Positions 34,933 to 44,084 of a DNA stretch of 64,000 bases are shown piece after piece (position 1 is the first letter of the stretch; every line of letters begins with the position of its first letter). Under the pieces are notes generated by a model. That model did no database searches. It saw nothing but the letters and a program-made list of their open reading frames with translations, and had not been told where the DNA came from. The DNA comes from Butyrivibrio hungatei (GTDB taxonomy: Bacteria; Bacillota; Clostridia; Lachnospirales; Lachnospiraceae). The position numbers and the translations under genes were made by a program. The stretch is from positions 1 through 64,000 of the forward strand of contig NZ_FMUR01000019.1 in the NCBI RefSeq assembly GCF_900101605.1, given 5' to 3'.

Positions 34933-35383
34933 AACAGGATGATATTGACGGCATAGTTGATAAAAGTGAAATACTGAGGTTACATAAAATTGAAAAGTTG
35001 CAATTTATGTAAACCTGACATTATAAAGAATTGTATCTATATTATACACAATTGTATATAATGGCCGAAAAATCATACAAAAGTCATATGCAAATGACGT
35101 TAATGTCATGTGGATAACTTTGTGGAAATGGGGGATTATTCAGAAACAGATTTGCGGGAAAGCGCAAGACGACTGGTATTAAATACTGTGACAAATTTGA
35201 GCGGAATAAAGTGTAAAAGTAATCTTATGACCGAGCAGGTCAAAAGTTATATGTAAACCACATTTTTTACCTGTCACGTGTGTCAGGATAGTTCATTTAT
35301 CTTGCAAGAGTGAAAAGTATGATATAAAATTGAAAATAATCAGAATAGCGTATTTTTGCTTTTTTTAAACAGGTTACAAATTC
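34933..35383. other. 451-bp intergenic region with structured elements
   Basis: No credible gene is present. GGTTACATAAAATTG (34978-34992) and CAATTTATGTAAACC (35001-35015) form an imperfect 14-15 bp hairpin after the helicase gene. A TGTGGATAA matching the DnaA-box consensus lies at 35109-35117, followed by TTTGTGGAAA. A near-perfect 18-bp palindrome lies at 35270-35287. TTGCAA at 35302 and TATAAA near 35323 may form the promoter of the downstream gene, with a short spacer. Confidence 0.6.
35270..35287. promoter_or_regulatory. Palindrome CCTG-T-CAC-GT-GTG-T-CAGG, operator candidate
   Basis: Fourteen of 18 positions are symmetric, arranged as nested half sites CCTG/CAGG and CAC/GTG. It lies 97 bp upstream of the GGDEF gene, a normal position for a repressor or activator site. 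Confidence 0.5.
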
Positions 35384-37021
35384 ATGAATATTCAAAACTA
35401 TGATAACGAAGTTCAAATTATAAACCGTGAGTTGATGACTGCCAGAACGAATATGTCCAACGACCTTGTGGGGGTATGTGACAGACTGCTTGAGAAAGCG
35501 GAAGAGGTTGGCGACATCAATCTTATAGGTTATGCATATTATTATCTTGCGGATGCTTACTACAAATTAAGTACGGAGTATCGCAAGTTTAATGAGAATC
35601 TCCTTAAAGCGATCGAGTATCTTCAGATGTGCGGTGACAAAGAGCATATCATAAGATGTTACAATCTTTTTGGTATCGATGCGCTTAATCACGGAAATAT
35701 AGAACTGGCATTGGATTTCTTTTTAAATGGAATAAGAGATTGCGATGAATATGATAAAAATTCAGCTGTCGGATTTGTAGAGTGCAACATTGGTCTTATC
35801 TATTATGATGTAGGCGAGATCGAGACAGCGCTTTCATATATCCAGTCGGGATATAAACATATTCGAAAGAATAAGGAAGACAGTCTTTACTATTTGAATG
35901 TTCTTTTGTGCTATTGTAACGAAGCGGAATGTTACATTCTTCTGGACAAACCTGAGTCTGTCAAGAAGTGTCTTCTTGCAATAAAGAGGCTTGAATCGGA
36001 TCCGAGGGTGAAGAGTGATTATTTCCAGGATATTCTTGTACTTGATGTGCGTATGAGAGGAAATTATGTTCTCGGAAACATGGAAGAGTACCAAAAATAC
36101 GCTGAGCTTCTTCTAAAAACAATACAGACTGAAAATTTCTTTTCCGTAGATAACATCGACGATATTTACAGAGCCTGCAGATTCCTTATGAAGATAGGAA
36201 GAGTCGATGAAGTTGAAGATATAGTAAAAAATGTTGAAGCTACAATAAGCAGTATCAGTATTGCTTATTTAAGAAAGCAGTATGCGAAGATAAAGTGCGA
36301 ACTGTATTCTCTTAAGAATGATGATGAGCAGAAATATAAGGCGTATGAGGAGTTTTATACGTATTCAATGGCTCAGGAGAAAGAGGGTATCGCAAATTAC
36401 AGGTTCTTTACGGATATCAGAGAGAAGCTGAGTGAAATGGAACGTGAGAATATCGCTCTTTTGAAAAAGGCTGAAACGGATTCGCTTACGGGGCTCGGAA
36501 ACAGGTACGGCCTTAATGAGTATGCCGACAAGGCTTTTGATAACGCATATGCTAATCAGAAGTCGCTTGCGGTTGAAATTCTCGATGTTGATAATTTCAA
36601 GCAGTACAATGATACTTTCGGCCATCAGGCGGGAGATACCTGTCTTAAGACAATAGCTGAGATAATAGTTGAAAAATGCGGCGGTAATAACAAGATACGC
36701 GCCTTCAGATACGGCGGCGATGAGTTTGTTATCGTCTATGAAGATATGACTGATGAAGAGGTTATGTGGTATGCCTCAAATATCAGATTGGGGATAAAGG
36801 AGCGTAATCTGTTGGCTCCTTCACAAGAGTACGGTAAGCTTGTTACGATATCACAGGGAATATGCAACTCTGTTCCCATATCGACAAACAAATTATGGGA
36901 TTACATGTATGCCGCCGACAATGCTCTTTATGAGGTAAAAGAGCATAGGAAGGGCGAGATTGTTATGCTTCACAAGGTGCTTATTTCTCAGGAATCACTT
37001 GATGAAGCAAAATACAGTTAA
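35384..37021 (+). CDS. TPR-GGDEF diguanylate cyclase
   Basis: Residues 1-350 are built of helical pairs typical of tetratricopeptide repeats (for example AYYYLADAYYKLSTEYRKFNENLLKAIEYL and LFGIDALNHGNIELALDFFLNGI), a protein-interaction sensor layout. Residues 365-540 are a GGDEF domain with DSLTGLGNR near 367, ILDVDNFKQYNDTFGHQAGD near 396 and an intact YGGDEF near 445, so c-di-GMP synthesis is expected. The RxxD inhibitory site five residues before GGDEF is absent, so product inhibition may be weak. There is no membrane segment; it is cytosolic. The downstream histidine kinase gene begins 31 bases later. Confidence 0.9.
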   Translation: MNIQNYDNEVQIINRELMTARTNMSNDLVGVCDRLLEKAEEVGDINLIGYAYYYLADAYYKLSTEYRKFNENLLKAIEYLQMCGDKEHIIRCYNLFGIDALNHGNIELALDFFLNGIRDCDEYDKNSAVGFVECNIGLIYYDVGEIETALSYIQSGYKHIRKNKEDSLYYLNVLLCYCNEAECYILLDKPESVKKCLLAIKRLESDPRVKSDYFQDILVLDVRMRGNYVLGNMEEYQKYAELLLKTIQTENFFSVDNIDDIYRACRFLMKIGRVDEVEDIVKNVEATISSISIAYLRKQYAKIKCELYSLKNDDEQKYKAYEEFYTYSMAQEKEGIANYRFFTDIREKLSEMERENIALLKKAETDSLTGLGNRYGLNEYADKAFDNAYANQKSLAVEILDVDNFKQYNDTFGHQAGDTCLKTIAEIIVEKCGGNNKIRAFRYGGDEFVIVYEDMTDEEVMWYASNIRLGIKERNLLAPSQEYGKLVTISQGICNSVPISTNKLWDYMYAADNALYEVKEHRKGEIVMLHKVLISQESLDEAKYS

Positions 37022-37052
37022 TTATATCCTTATTGGGGAATAAGGACGGGTT

Positions 37053-38852
37053 ATGAAAAAAATCAAATGGACAATGCGTCGGGCAATTCTTGGTATGGTC
37101 ATCGGATGCACGCTTTTTGCCGTAATAGCACAGACTGTTGCGTTTGAAGTGACATCCAGACAGCAGATCAGGAAAGAAAGTCTGTTGAGTAACGATGAGA
37201 CGCTTCAGCGTATCGAGAATGAACTCAATTCGTATATTCACGGACTTATTGTCAAGATGCAGACCATCTATACAGAAACTGAACTGATTGCCGCTATGAG
37301 AAGGGACGATTCGACGCAGGGCGAAATATTAAATTATTATTGGAGCGCCTGGCGTCTTTCTGAAGCGCGCTTTGATTCGGCAGATCAGCTTTTTGCAATG
37401 TATATTTACAACAATGACAATAAGCTGATCAGTTCATGGAGAAAGCAGCCTGTTGCCTATCCTTTCGATCTTTACGACGGCGATCGGTACGTCAATGAAT
37501 CACATCTTAGAAGATATCTGGAATCGGATAATTATGCTGTAATGATCTCGGGTTATCACAACGAAGCCGCAAACAGCGATATTTTACGTTTTTGTCTGAA
37601 ACTCCATACATATGATGATAATAGATCTCAGTACGGATATATTGTCTGTGATTTTAATGCGCAGAATATATCGGACCTTATGAGTAAATATATATCATCG
37701 AGAGATGTGTACGTGTGGCTTCAGCCAAGAGGGGATATTTCAATCGCACAGGTTGGAAATATCACGAAGGAAGAGAGCAAGATCTTTTCCGACTTAACAC
37801 AGACAATTGCAACCTCATCTGGTGAATTCCCGGAATTTGAAAATGAATATGGATCTTTCTATCTGAACAGCATAGCTATGAGAAAGTATAACCTTCATAT
37901 AGTCATGCTGACGCCGCAGTCTCTGCTTCTTGAAACGCAGAGCGCGTTGGCACGGACTCTTTTGCTGATAGCCGGAATAATCATTTTGCTGATGCTTTTA
38001 CTCGGAACACTTATTTCGGGCTTTATCTATAGGCCGGTGGAAGCGCTAAGCAGTACGATGATAAGGATAAAGAACGGAGATACCGAGCTTAGGGTTAAGA
38101 CGGACGGATGGAGCGATGAACTTAAGGTAATGGGCGAAGAGTTCAACGAGATGCTCGACAGGATACAAAAGATGGTTGAGGAAGAATATGAGGCAAAGGT
38201 GCTGATGGAGCGAACGCAGTACAAAGTTTTGCAGGCACAGATAAATCCTCACTTTCTTTACAATACGCTTGATACGATGAGCGGAATAGCCGCGTCACAG
38301 GATTGTATGCTTGTTAGCGGATTGTGTCAGTCTCTTTCGGCTATTTTCAGGTACAGTCTGGATATTTCCGATACTCAGGCGACACTTCAGCAGGAAATGG
38401 CTCATGTTCGCAATTATCTGTATGTTATGGATGTGCGAAACGGCAACTCCGTAAAATACACTTATCATATTGATACGGATACGCTGCAGGACAGCATTCC
38501 GAGAATAACGCTTCAGCCGATAGTTGAGAATGCGCTTCAGCACGGGCTTCGCATGACCAGGAGAAAAGACAAAGAGCTCATAATTACGGCAAAGCATGAT
38601 GACGGAAAATTATTTGTTACAATAGAGGATAACGGCGCCGGAATGGATGCGGATGCGATGAATGAGCAGCTTGAAAAGGCTGATTTAAAGCAGATTGAGA
38701 TGGGGCGTTCCATTGGTATAATGAATGTAAATGCCCGCATCAAAAATGTATATGGGAACAATTACGGGATTCGCTATGAAAGCGATCACGAAACGGGGAC
38801 TAAGGCAATTATCATATTGCCGACGGTAAAAATGGTTACAGGTATTGATTGA
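37053..38852 (+). CDS. YesM-type membrane sensor histidine kinase
   Basis: The 599-residue kinase has a first membrane helix near residues 10-30, a long extracellular dCache-like domain (about 35-295), a second helix near 303-327, a HAMP linker and then the His_kinase (LytS/YesM) domain: QAQINPHFLYNTLD near residue 397 with the phospho-acceptor His, and an ATP-binding domain with QPIVENALQHGL near 490 and EDNGAGMD near 528. It senses an extracellular ligand, commonly a carbohydrate in this family, and passes phosphate to the next gene product. A 49-base gap separates it from the response regulator gene. Confidence 0.92.
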   Translation: MKKIKWTMRRAILGMVIGCTLFAVIAQTVAFEVTSRQQIRKESLLSNDETLQRIENELNSYIHGLIVKMQTIYTETELIAAMRRDDSTQGEILNYYWSAWRLSEARFDSADQLFAMYIYNNDNKLISSWRKQPVAYPFDLYDGDRYVNESHLRRYLESDNYAVMISGYHNEAANSDILRFCLKLHTYDDNRSQYGYIVCDFNAQNISDLMSKYISSRDVYVWLQPRGDISIAQVGNITKEESKIFSDLTQTIATSSGEFPEFENEYGSFYLNSIAMRKYNLHIVMLTPQSLLLETQSALARTLLLIAGIIILLMLLLGTLISGFIYRPVEALSSTMIRIKNGDTELRVKTDGWSDELKVMGEEFNEMLDRIQKMVEEEYEAKVLMERTQYKVLQAQINPHFLYNTLDTMSGIAASQDCMLVSGLCQSLSAIFRYSLDISDTQATLQQEMAHVRNYLYVMDVRNGNSVKYTYHIDTDTLQDSIPRITLQPIVENALQHGLRMTRRKDKELIITAKHDDGKLFVTIEDNGAGMDADAMNEQLEKADLKQIEMGRSIGIMNVNARIKNVYGNNYGIRYESDHETGTKAIIILPTVKMVTGID

Positions 38853-38901
38853 CGCCGTGATAAAGCTATGGTGTTTAAGATGTATTTAGGAGGAACAGAG
38901 G

Positions 38902-40491
38902 GTGAAGGCAAAATATAGGGTATTGGCGGCGGATGACGAGCTTTGGAGCCGTGAGAATATAAGGCGTATGTTGCCGTGGGAGGATTATTCGATAGAATTT
39001 CTTGAGCCTGCTTGTGATGGGGAAGAAGTGCTTGAGAGAATCCCCAAAGAAAAGCCGGATATTTTGATCACGGATATCAATATGCCGTTTTTGAGCGGAC
39101 TTGAGCTACTTGACAGGATAAAAGAGGAATATCCCGATATTATCACACTGGCTGTAAGCGGATATGATGATTTCCAAAAGGTAAAAGGCGTTTTCATGTC
39201 GGGAGGTATCGACTATCTGTTAAAACCCGTCAGCAGGGAACAGCTTGTCGATTCGCTCAGCAAAGCGCTCAAGACGCTCGAGGAAAGAGAGACAGAGAAA
39301 GCGGTAAAAGAGGACAGTCGCCTTAGGGAGACATATGTTTCATCTTTTCTTGAGGATGATGAATTTTCATCTCTTTTAAACGGCAAACTTTTCAGACCGG
39401 GAAAAGAATTTCATGTGCCGAGCACAAAGGTCTTTTCCGAGATGTCTACCATACTTGTGAAGTTCCATGATGTTGAGATCTTAAAGCAGAGCTATGAAAA
39501 AGATGTGCTTCGAATGTCATATGACTTGAAGGAAAAGCTTCGCAAGATTGTCGGAAATGAAAGAACCATTGTTTTCAACTACACAGATAAGGTAAATGAG
39601 TTTGTGATAGAACTAAATGCGACTCCGACGAGGCTTCATTTTATCGCGGACCGCATTCTTGAAGCTTTTCCCGTTGAAAAGCAGGGGCCTATCACCATAG
39701 TGCTGCACGACAAGGCAACTTCACTTGACGATATCGCCGCTGTCTACAGAGAAATGATCGCAAATCTTGTCACCAGGCCTTTTGGACGAGATCACAGTAC
39801 GGTTGTGTGCACGGGCAGCAGGAAGGCACTGGCTTTTAATGACAGATATACGAGTCGTATCGAATCACTTCTTAACGATAGTTTGGGAAAAGGAGATATC
39901 GGTCGCGCGAAGACGATACTCATGGAAACGGCAGGGCTTGAAAAGTGCGACGAGCAGAAGTGGAGTCTTTTTGAAGTGACGCAGTTTACGACGGGCGCAC
40001 TCAATACGATCGCGGATTCGGATAAGAACAGCGACGAACGTGCCTATGAGGAAGTTCAGGATGCGATAAACTACGGGCTTCGTTCTCTTAATAAAGAGAT
40101 AATAACAGACAACATGGAGCTTGCTCTTTCCATAGCGCAGGGCGAATCAGCGAATGAGAACAACTCCATAAGCAGTCAGGTTGAGAATATCAGGGATTAT
40201 ATCGAGACGCATTATATGGAACACCTGTCACTGTCGGGGCTTGCTGAGCAATTCTTTGTTGAACCGACCTATCTTTCACGTAAGTTTTCGCAGAAATATA
40301 ACGAGACCATAACGACCTATATTACAAGATGTCGTATGGACAGGGCAAAAAAGCTTATGGAGGATGAAAAGAACAAGCTCGAAGCGATTTCTTTTGAAGT
40401 CGGATACGATGACTATAACTATTTCAGCCGCGTATTCAGAAGGCTTGAGGGCATAAGTCCGAGTGAATACAGGAAGAAAAACGTAAAATAA
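38902..40491 (+). CDS. YesN-type AraC response regulator
   Basis: The 529-residue protein starts at GTG 38902, behind AGGAGGAACAGAG. Residues 1-125 are a receiver domain with DDE at 13-15, phospho-acceptor Asp in ILITDINMPF near 56 and the Lys of LLKPVS near 106. A long middle part (130-420) is typical of YesN-like regulators. The C-terminal 100 residues hold two AraC helix-turn-helix units (LSLSGLAEQFFVEPTYLSRKF and LEAISFEVGYDDYNYFSRVF). It probably activates nearby transport genes in response to the upstream kinase; the ABC importer 1.3 kb downstream is the best candidate target. Confidence 0.92.
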   Translation: MKAKYRVLAADDELWSRENIRRMLPWEDYSIEFLEPACDGEEVLERIPKEKPDILITDINMPFLSGLELLDRIKEEYPDIITLAVSGYDDFQKVKGVFMSGGIDYLLKPVSREQLVDSLSKALKTLEERETEKAVKEDSRLRETYVSSFLEDDEFSSLLNGKLFRPGKEFHVPSTKVFSEMSTILVKFHDVEILKQSYEKDVLRMSYDLKEKLRKIVGNERTIVFNYTDKVNEFVIELNATPTRLHFIADRILEAFPVEKQGPITIVLHDKATSLDDIAAVYREMIANLVTRPFGRDHSTVVCTGSRKALAFNDRYTSRIESLLNDSLGKGDIGRAKTILMETAGLEKCDEQKWSLFEVTQFTTGALNTIADSDKNSDERAYEEVQDAINYGLRSLNKEIITDNMELALSIAQGESANENNSISSQVENIRDYIETHYMEHLSLSGLAEQFFVEPTYLSRKFSQKYNETITTYITRCRMDRAKKLMEDEKNKLEAISFEVGYDDYNYFSRVFRRLEGISPSEYRKKNVK

Positions 40492-40512
40492 AAAGTGCGG
40501 AGGTGGGGGAGT

Positions 40513-41121
40513 ATGGAAAGAAGCAAAGAAAACAACTTTGGAACAAGGCAGATTGCGACAACGGCAGTTCTTTTGGCAATCTGTATCGTGAGTCAGGTGT
40601 TTAAGAATCTTAGCATTTTTATTACAGGACCGATCGTAAACACTTGTATAGTACTTGCGGTACTTATGGTCAACTTACCGTGTGGGATTATTTTGAGCAT
40701 AATCACTCCGGTAACTGCGTATATGATCGCAATGAGTCCCGTTATGATGGCGGTTCCCGCAATAATTATTTTCATAATGCTTGGAAATATCGTGCTTGCC
40801 GTGACTGTGGAATTTCTTTTCAAAAAGTCATTCATGGGTTCCGGAAACAATGTGTTTAGGATATCAAACATGGCAAGGGCAATTTTGTGTTCGCTGGCAA
40901 AAGGCGTATTTATGGGAGTTACGATATCCATGTGGCTGCTTCCCACATTTATTCCGCAGAACAGCCCTTTGAGAAATAAAATGCCTGTGTTTCAGAAGAC
41001 ATTTTCGGTAGTACAATTTTTGACGGCTTGCATCGGATTTGCATATGTATTTTTTGTCTATACAGTGCTAAAACGAGCAGTGAAGCGGGATTTATCACTT
41101 TTTCAAAAAAGTGATAGTTAG
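40513..41121 (+). CDS. ECF transporter S-component-like membrane protein
   Basis: The 202-residue protein has about five to six membrane helices. The pattern TRQIATTAVLLAICIVSQVFKNLSIFITGPIVNTCIVLAVLMV resembles the first helices and substrate loop of ECF S components. Substrate is unknown. ATG 40513 is preceded by a strong purine stretch (GGAGGTGGGGGAG). The gene starts 21 bases after the response regulator stop, so the three genes form one operon, which is unusual for an S component and hints that the kinase senses, or the protein imports, the same small molecule. A palindrome CACTTTTT/AAAAAGTG covers its last codons. Confidence 0.7.
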   Translation: MERSKENNFGTRQIATTAVLLAICIVSQVFKNLSIFITGPIVNTCIVLAVLMVNLPCGIILSIITPVTAYMIAMSPVMMAVPAIIIFIMLGNIVLAVTVEFLFKKSFMGSGNNVFRISNMARAILCSLAKGVFMGVTISMWLLPTFIPQNSPLRNKMPVFQKTFSVVQFLTACIGFAYVFFVYTVLKRAVKRDLSLFQKSDS

Positions 41122-41166
41122 ATTTTCTAAATTGTGCTAATTATGAAAAAACTTAATTGATAAAAT

Positions 41167-41216
41167 AGCTTTGTAAACAAGAAATATTATTTCATTTCTG
41201 TTTGCAAAGCTTTTTC
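41167..41216 (+). terminator. Terminator after the two-component/ECF operon
   Basis: AGCTTTGTAAACA(A)GAAAT at 41167-41185 pairs with ATTTCTGTTTGCAAAGCT at 41194-41211, about 17 bp with one bulge and one G-U pair, followed directly by TTTTTCATTTG. Confidence 0.88.
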
Positions 41217-41263
41217 ATTTGATATAGAAGAAGCAAATAACTTCTTTCGGGAGGGGATAATCG

Positions 41264-41713
41264 GTGTTTAAATTTAAAAAAGCTATAGTAGCGGCGGCAG
41301 CAGGCATGAGCATGATGATTGCACTTACTGGCTGCGGCGCGGAGAAAAAAACACAGATAAATACAACCGACGGAATCACAAATATTCTTGATTATGTGAC
41401 TGTTGACTTTAGCGGCAGGAACGGTGAAGGAACCGCGTTTGTGAATGTTGACTATGACGGAATGGAAACAGAGATGGTCGGAGGAAAAGAGAAGATTGAA
41501 GAGCTCGATGAACTCGGAGATCTTACAGAACTCACAAAGTATATAAATGCTGTTTCATCCATTTCGGTTAGCATAGACAAGAATAAAGAACTTTCAAACG
41601 GGGATGAAGTGGTTGTATCGGTTACATACGACGAAACAGCAGCTCAGTCGGCAGGTGTTGTTTTCGGAGAAGAGAAGGACAGGAGCTTTAAAGTTGAAGG
41701 GCTCAAGAAGTAA
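41264..41713 (+). CDS. Small lipoprotein preceding the ABC importer
   Basis: The 149-residue product starts at GTG 41264 with GGGAGGGG upstream. A lipoprotein signal (LTGC lipobox, Cys near 25) precedes an acidic, beta-rich domain with DYVTVDFSGRNGEGTAFVNVDYDGM, reminiscent of immunoglobulin-like or DUF5105-type extracellular modules, with alternating charged and hydrophobic residues. I do not recognise an exact family. It lies between the terminator of the signalling operon and the binding-protein gene 77 bases downstream, so it may be an accessory of the transporter. Confidence 0.7.
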   Translation: MFKFKKAIVAAAAGMSMMIALTGCGAEKKTQINTTDGITNILDYVTVDFSGRNGEGTAFVNVDYDGMETEMVGGKEKIEELDELGDLTELTKYINAVSSISVSIDKNKELSNGDEVVVSVTYDETAAQSAGVVFGEEKDRSFKVEGLKK

Positions 41714-41790
41714 TCAGGTTCCAAGTCGGATCCGTTGAGGTGCGGACCGATTATTATATTTCTTTCTTATTTTCAAAAGGAGGTAGATCT

Positions 41791-42990
41791 ATGAAAAAGA
41801 AAATGAAAAGGTTAGGTGCAATGCTTCTTGCCGGAACTATGGCTGCATCTATGCTCGTTGGTTGTGGTTCGGCATCGGGTGGTTCTGCACCTGCAGATAG
41901 TGCCGGGGGATCGGCAGACGGAGCGGCAGCGCCGGCAGCAACCGGAGATATCAAGATCGGTGTATCGATCTGGAGTTCAACAGACGTTCTCGGAAGCCAG
42001 TGTAAGAAGATCGTTGATAAGGCAGCTAAAGCAAACGGTGTTGAAGTTCAGTATGTTGATCAGGGCCACGTTTCAGAGCAGGTTACAGCATCTGTTGAGC
42101 AGCTTTGTGCAGCAGGATGTAAAGGAATCATCATTTGTAACTCAGCCGATTCAGAGATGACATCAGCAATCAACACATGTACAGAGAATGGAGTTTACAT
42201 CGCACAGTTCTTCCGTATTATTTCAGAAACGAACAGTCCCGAAGTATACAAGACAGCTTGCAATTCCAAGTATTACGTAGGTGCCGTTCACGAAGATGAA
42301 ATAACAAACGGATATACACTTGTTAATCTTCTTCTTGAAAAGGGTGACAGAAATATCGGACTTGAGGCTTGGACAGTAGGTGATGCAACATTCCAGCTCA
42401 GATGGCAGGGATATAAGAAGGCAGTTGAAGAGTGGAACGCAGCACATGCTGACGACCCGGCTACAATCACAGAGCCTGTATATGCAAATACATCTTCAGA
42501 AGAAGGTGCTAAGGCAGCTATGTCACTTTACAATTCAAATCCCAAGATGGATGCACTTATCGTTGCCGGCGGTGGCGGAGATCCTCTTGTAGGTTCTATC
42601 GGTGCATATGCTAACGAAGGTCTTACGGGTAAGATCGACGTTGTATCAACAGACTTCCTTGATGACCTTGCAGATCAGCTTAAGTCAGGCGGAATGTTTG
42701 CTGAGTCAGGCGGACACTTCTGTGATCCTTTGTTCGCATTCTTCCTTGTACTTAACGCAGTTAAGGGCAATTACGTAAAAGAAGAAGGTACATTCGGTTA
42801 TGAGATCCTCTTCCCTTATCTGTATGTATCATCACCCGATGATTATGCAAACTATGAGAAGTACTTTGTAAATGACGATCCTTATACAGAAGAAGAAATG
42901 GTTGAGATGGCAGGTTACAGCTTCGAAGACCTCAGCAAAGCCGCTTCAAATCTTTCAATCGACGATGTTATTTCTCGTCACAGCAACTGA
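41791..42990 (+). CDS. Sugar-type ABC transporter substrate-binding lipoprotein
   Basis: The protein (399 residues from this start) has a lipoprotein signal (LVGC lipobox, Cys near residue 23), a Gly/Ala/Ser linker, then a periplasmic-binding-protein-like fold of the ribose/galactose type: IKIGVSIWSSTDVLGSQCKKIVDKAA near 51, CAAGCKGIIICNSADSEMTSAI near 105 and DALIVAGGGGDPLVGSIGAYANEGL near 252. It captures a small solute, probably a sugar, at the outer face of the membrane. AGGAGG is eight bases before ATG 41791. A long hairpin follows it and may lower expression of the membrane genes relative to this one. Confidence 0.9.
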   Translation: MKKKMKRLGAMLLAGTMAASMLVGCGSASGGSAPADSAGGSADGAAAPAATGDIKIGVSIWSSTDVLGSQCKKIVDKAAKANGVEVQYVDQGHVSEQVTASVEQLCAAGCKGIIICNSADSEMTSAINTCTENGVYIAQFFRIISETNSPEVYKTACNSKYYVGAVHEDEITNGYTLVNLLLEKGDRNIGLEAWTVGDATFQLRWQGYKKAVEEWNAAHADDPATITEPVYANTSSEEGAKAAMSLYNSNPKMDALIVAGGGGDPLVGSIGAYANEGLTGKIDVVSTDFLDDLADQLKSGGMFAESGGHFCDPLFAFFLVLNAVKGNYVKEEGTFGYEILFPYLYVSSPDDYANYEKYFVNDDPYTEEEMVEMAGYSFEDLSKAASNLSIDDVISRHSN

Positions 42991-43043
42991 TAAAACAAAG
43001 ACTAAACGCTTATAAAAGATATATATTTTAGGAAAAAACATGG

Positions 43044-43081
43044 ATATGCCGTATTTTCCGCGAATGGAAAATACGGCATAT
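43044..43081 (+). promoter_or_regulatory. 16-bp perfect intercistronic hairpin
   Basis: ATATGCCGTATTTTCC (43044-43059) and GGAAAATACGGCATAT (43066-43081) pair perfectly around a GCGAAT loop. No T run follows. Its place between the binding-protein and permease genes fits a processing or mRNA-stability element that raises the binding protein relative to the membrane subunits, as in the maltose and ribose operons. Confidence 0.75.
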
Positions 43082-43125
43082 ATCAAAAATAGTATCTGGA
43101 CCAAAAACTCTTGCGGGAGGATTAT

Positions 43126-44073
43126 ATGAGTAAGTTTCAAAAATTTAAACAGAGCCAGGCATTTGGGCTATTACTTTTGATCTTTATCGCGTTTGTATTC
43201 TGGGCGTTCTTCAAAATGCTCGCTCCTGAGACATTCGGCGATTTCAATAAATTACAAACCTATTTAAAGACAGCCCTTTATTATGCGGTTGGCGGTTGCG
43301 GATTATATTTTATCTGCGTAATGGGACCTTTTGATATGAGTGTGGGCGCAAACATCGTGCTTTCATCGGTGATTGCGGTAAATATGAGTAAACAGTTCGG
43401 TTATGCAGGTCTTTTGATCGCACCTATCATAAGCGGAGTTCTTGTAGGACTCCTCAACGGAATCGTATATATCAAACTTAGAATTTCATCTCTTATCGTA
43501 ACAGCGGGATTATCTCTTGTTTATGAGGCTCTTTCCATCTATGCCACGAACGGAAAAGAAGCAATCCTTGCAACCAACTACAGAGCATTCGGAGATTATC
43601 CCTGGAACCTTGTTCTTGCACTTGCAGCGTTCTTCCTTTGTGGATTTATCCTTAAGTATACAAAGATAGGAACATACACCTACGCTATCGGTTCAAATGA
43701 AGTTGTTGCCAAGAATATGGGCGTTAATGTAGACAAATATAAGGTTGTGGCATTCACTCTCTGCGGCTTGTTTGTAGGAATCGAATCAATCCTTACAATT
43801 TCATACGGAACATCAATGACAAGTGCATCAAATCTTGCATCAATGAGCCGTAACTTCCCGCCTCTTATGGGAACGTTCTTCGGACTTGCATTCAAGAAAT
43901 ACGGACATCCGATAGTAGCTATAGTAATAGGAGAGTTCATCATTGAGCTGTTGTTCGAGGGATTCGTTGCTCTCGGAGCTCCTACAACGGTACAGAATAT
44001 CGTAACAGGTATCGTACTTCTTGCAATCGTAACTATGACCATCAAACCCGTTAAGGGTGCAGTTGTAAAGTAA
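43126..44073 (+). CDS. RbsC-type ABC transporter permease, first subunit
   Basis: The 315-residue protein has eight to ten membrane helices and the BPD_transp_2 signature: MGPFDMSVGANIVLSSVIA near residue 70, GLLNGIVYIKLRISSLIVTAG near 110 and AIGSNEVVAKNMGVNVDKYKVVAFTLCG near 185, the last holding the EAA-like loop that contacts the ATPase. It forms the membrane channel with the second permease 1.5 kb downstream. The two permeases differ in sequence, so the channel is a heterodimer. GGGAGG precedes the ATG. Confidence 0.9.
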   Translation: MSKFQKFKQSQAFGLLLLIFIAFVFWAFFKMLAPETFGDFNKLQTYLKTALYYAVGGCGLYFICVMGPFDMSVGANIVLSSVIAVNMSKQFGYAGLLIAPIISGVLVGLLNGIVYIKLRISSLIVTAGLSLVYEALSIYATNGKEAILATNYRAFGDYPWNLVLALAAFFLCGFILKYTKIGTYTYAIGSNEVVAKNMGVNVDKYKVVAFTLCGLFVGIESILTISYGTSMTSASNLASMSRNFPPLMGTFFGLAFKKYGHPIVAIVIGEFIIELLFEGFVALGAPTTVQNIVTGIVLLAIVTMTIKPVKGAVVK

Positions 44074-44084
44074 AGGGGGCAGAC

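Noticed and set aside
35109..35117. TGTGGATAA as a replication origin signal
   Set aside because: A single DnaA-box match without a cluster, DNA-unwinding element or dnaA/dnaN neighbours is not an origin.
41095..41117. CACTTTTT/AAAAAGTG palindrome as the operon terminator
   Set aside because: It overlaps the last codons and lacks a T run; the hairpin at 41167-41211 is a much better terminator.
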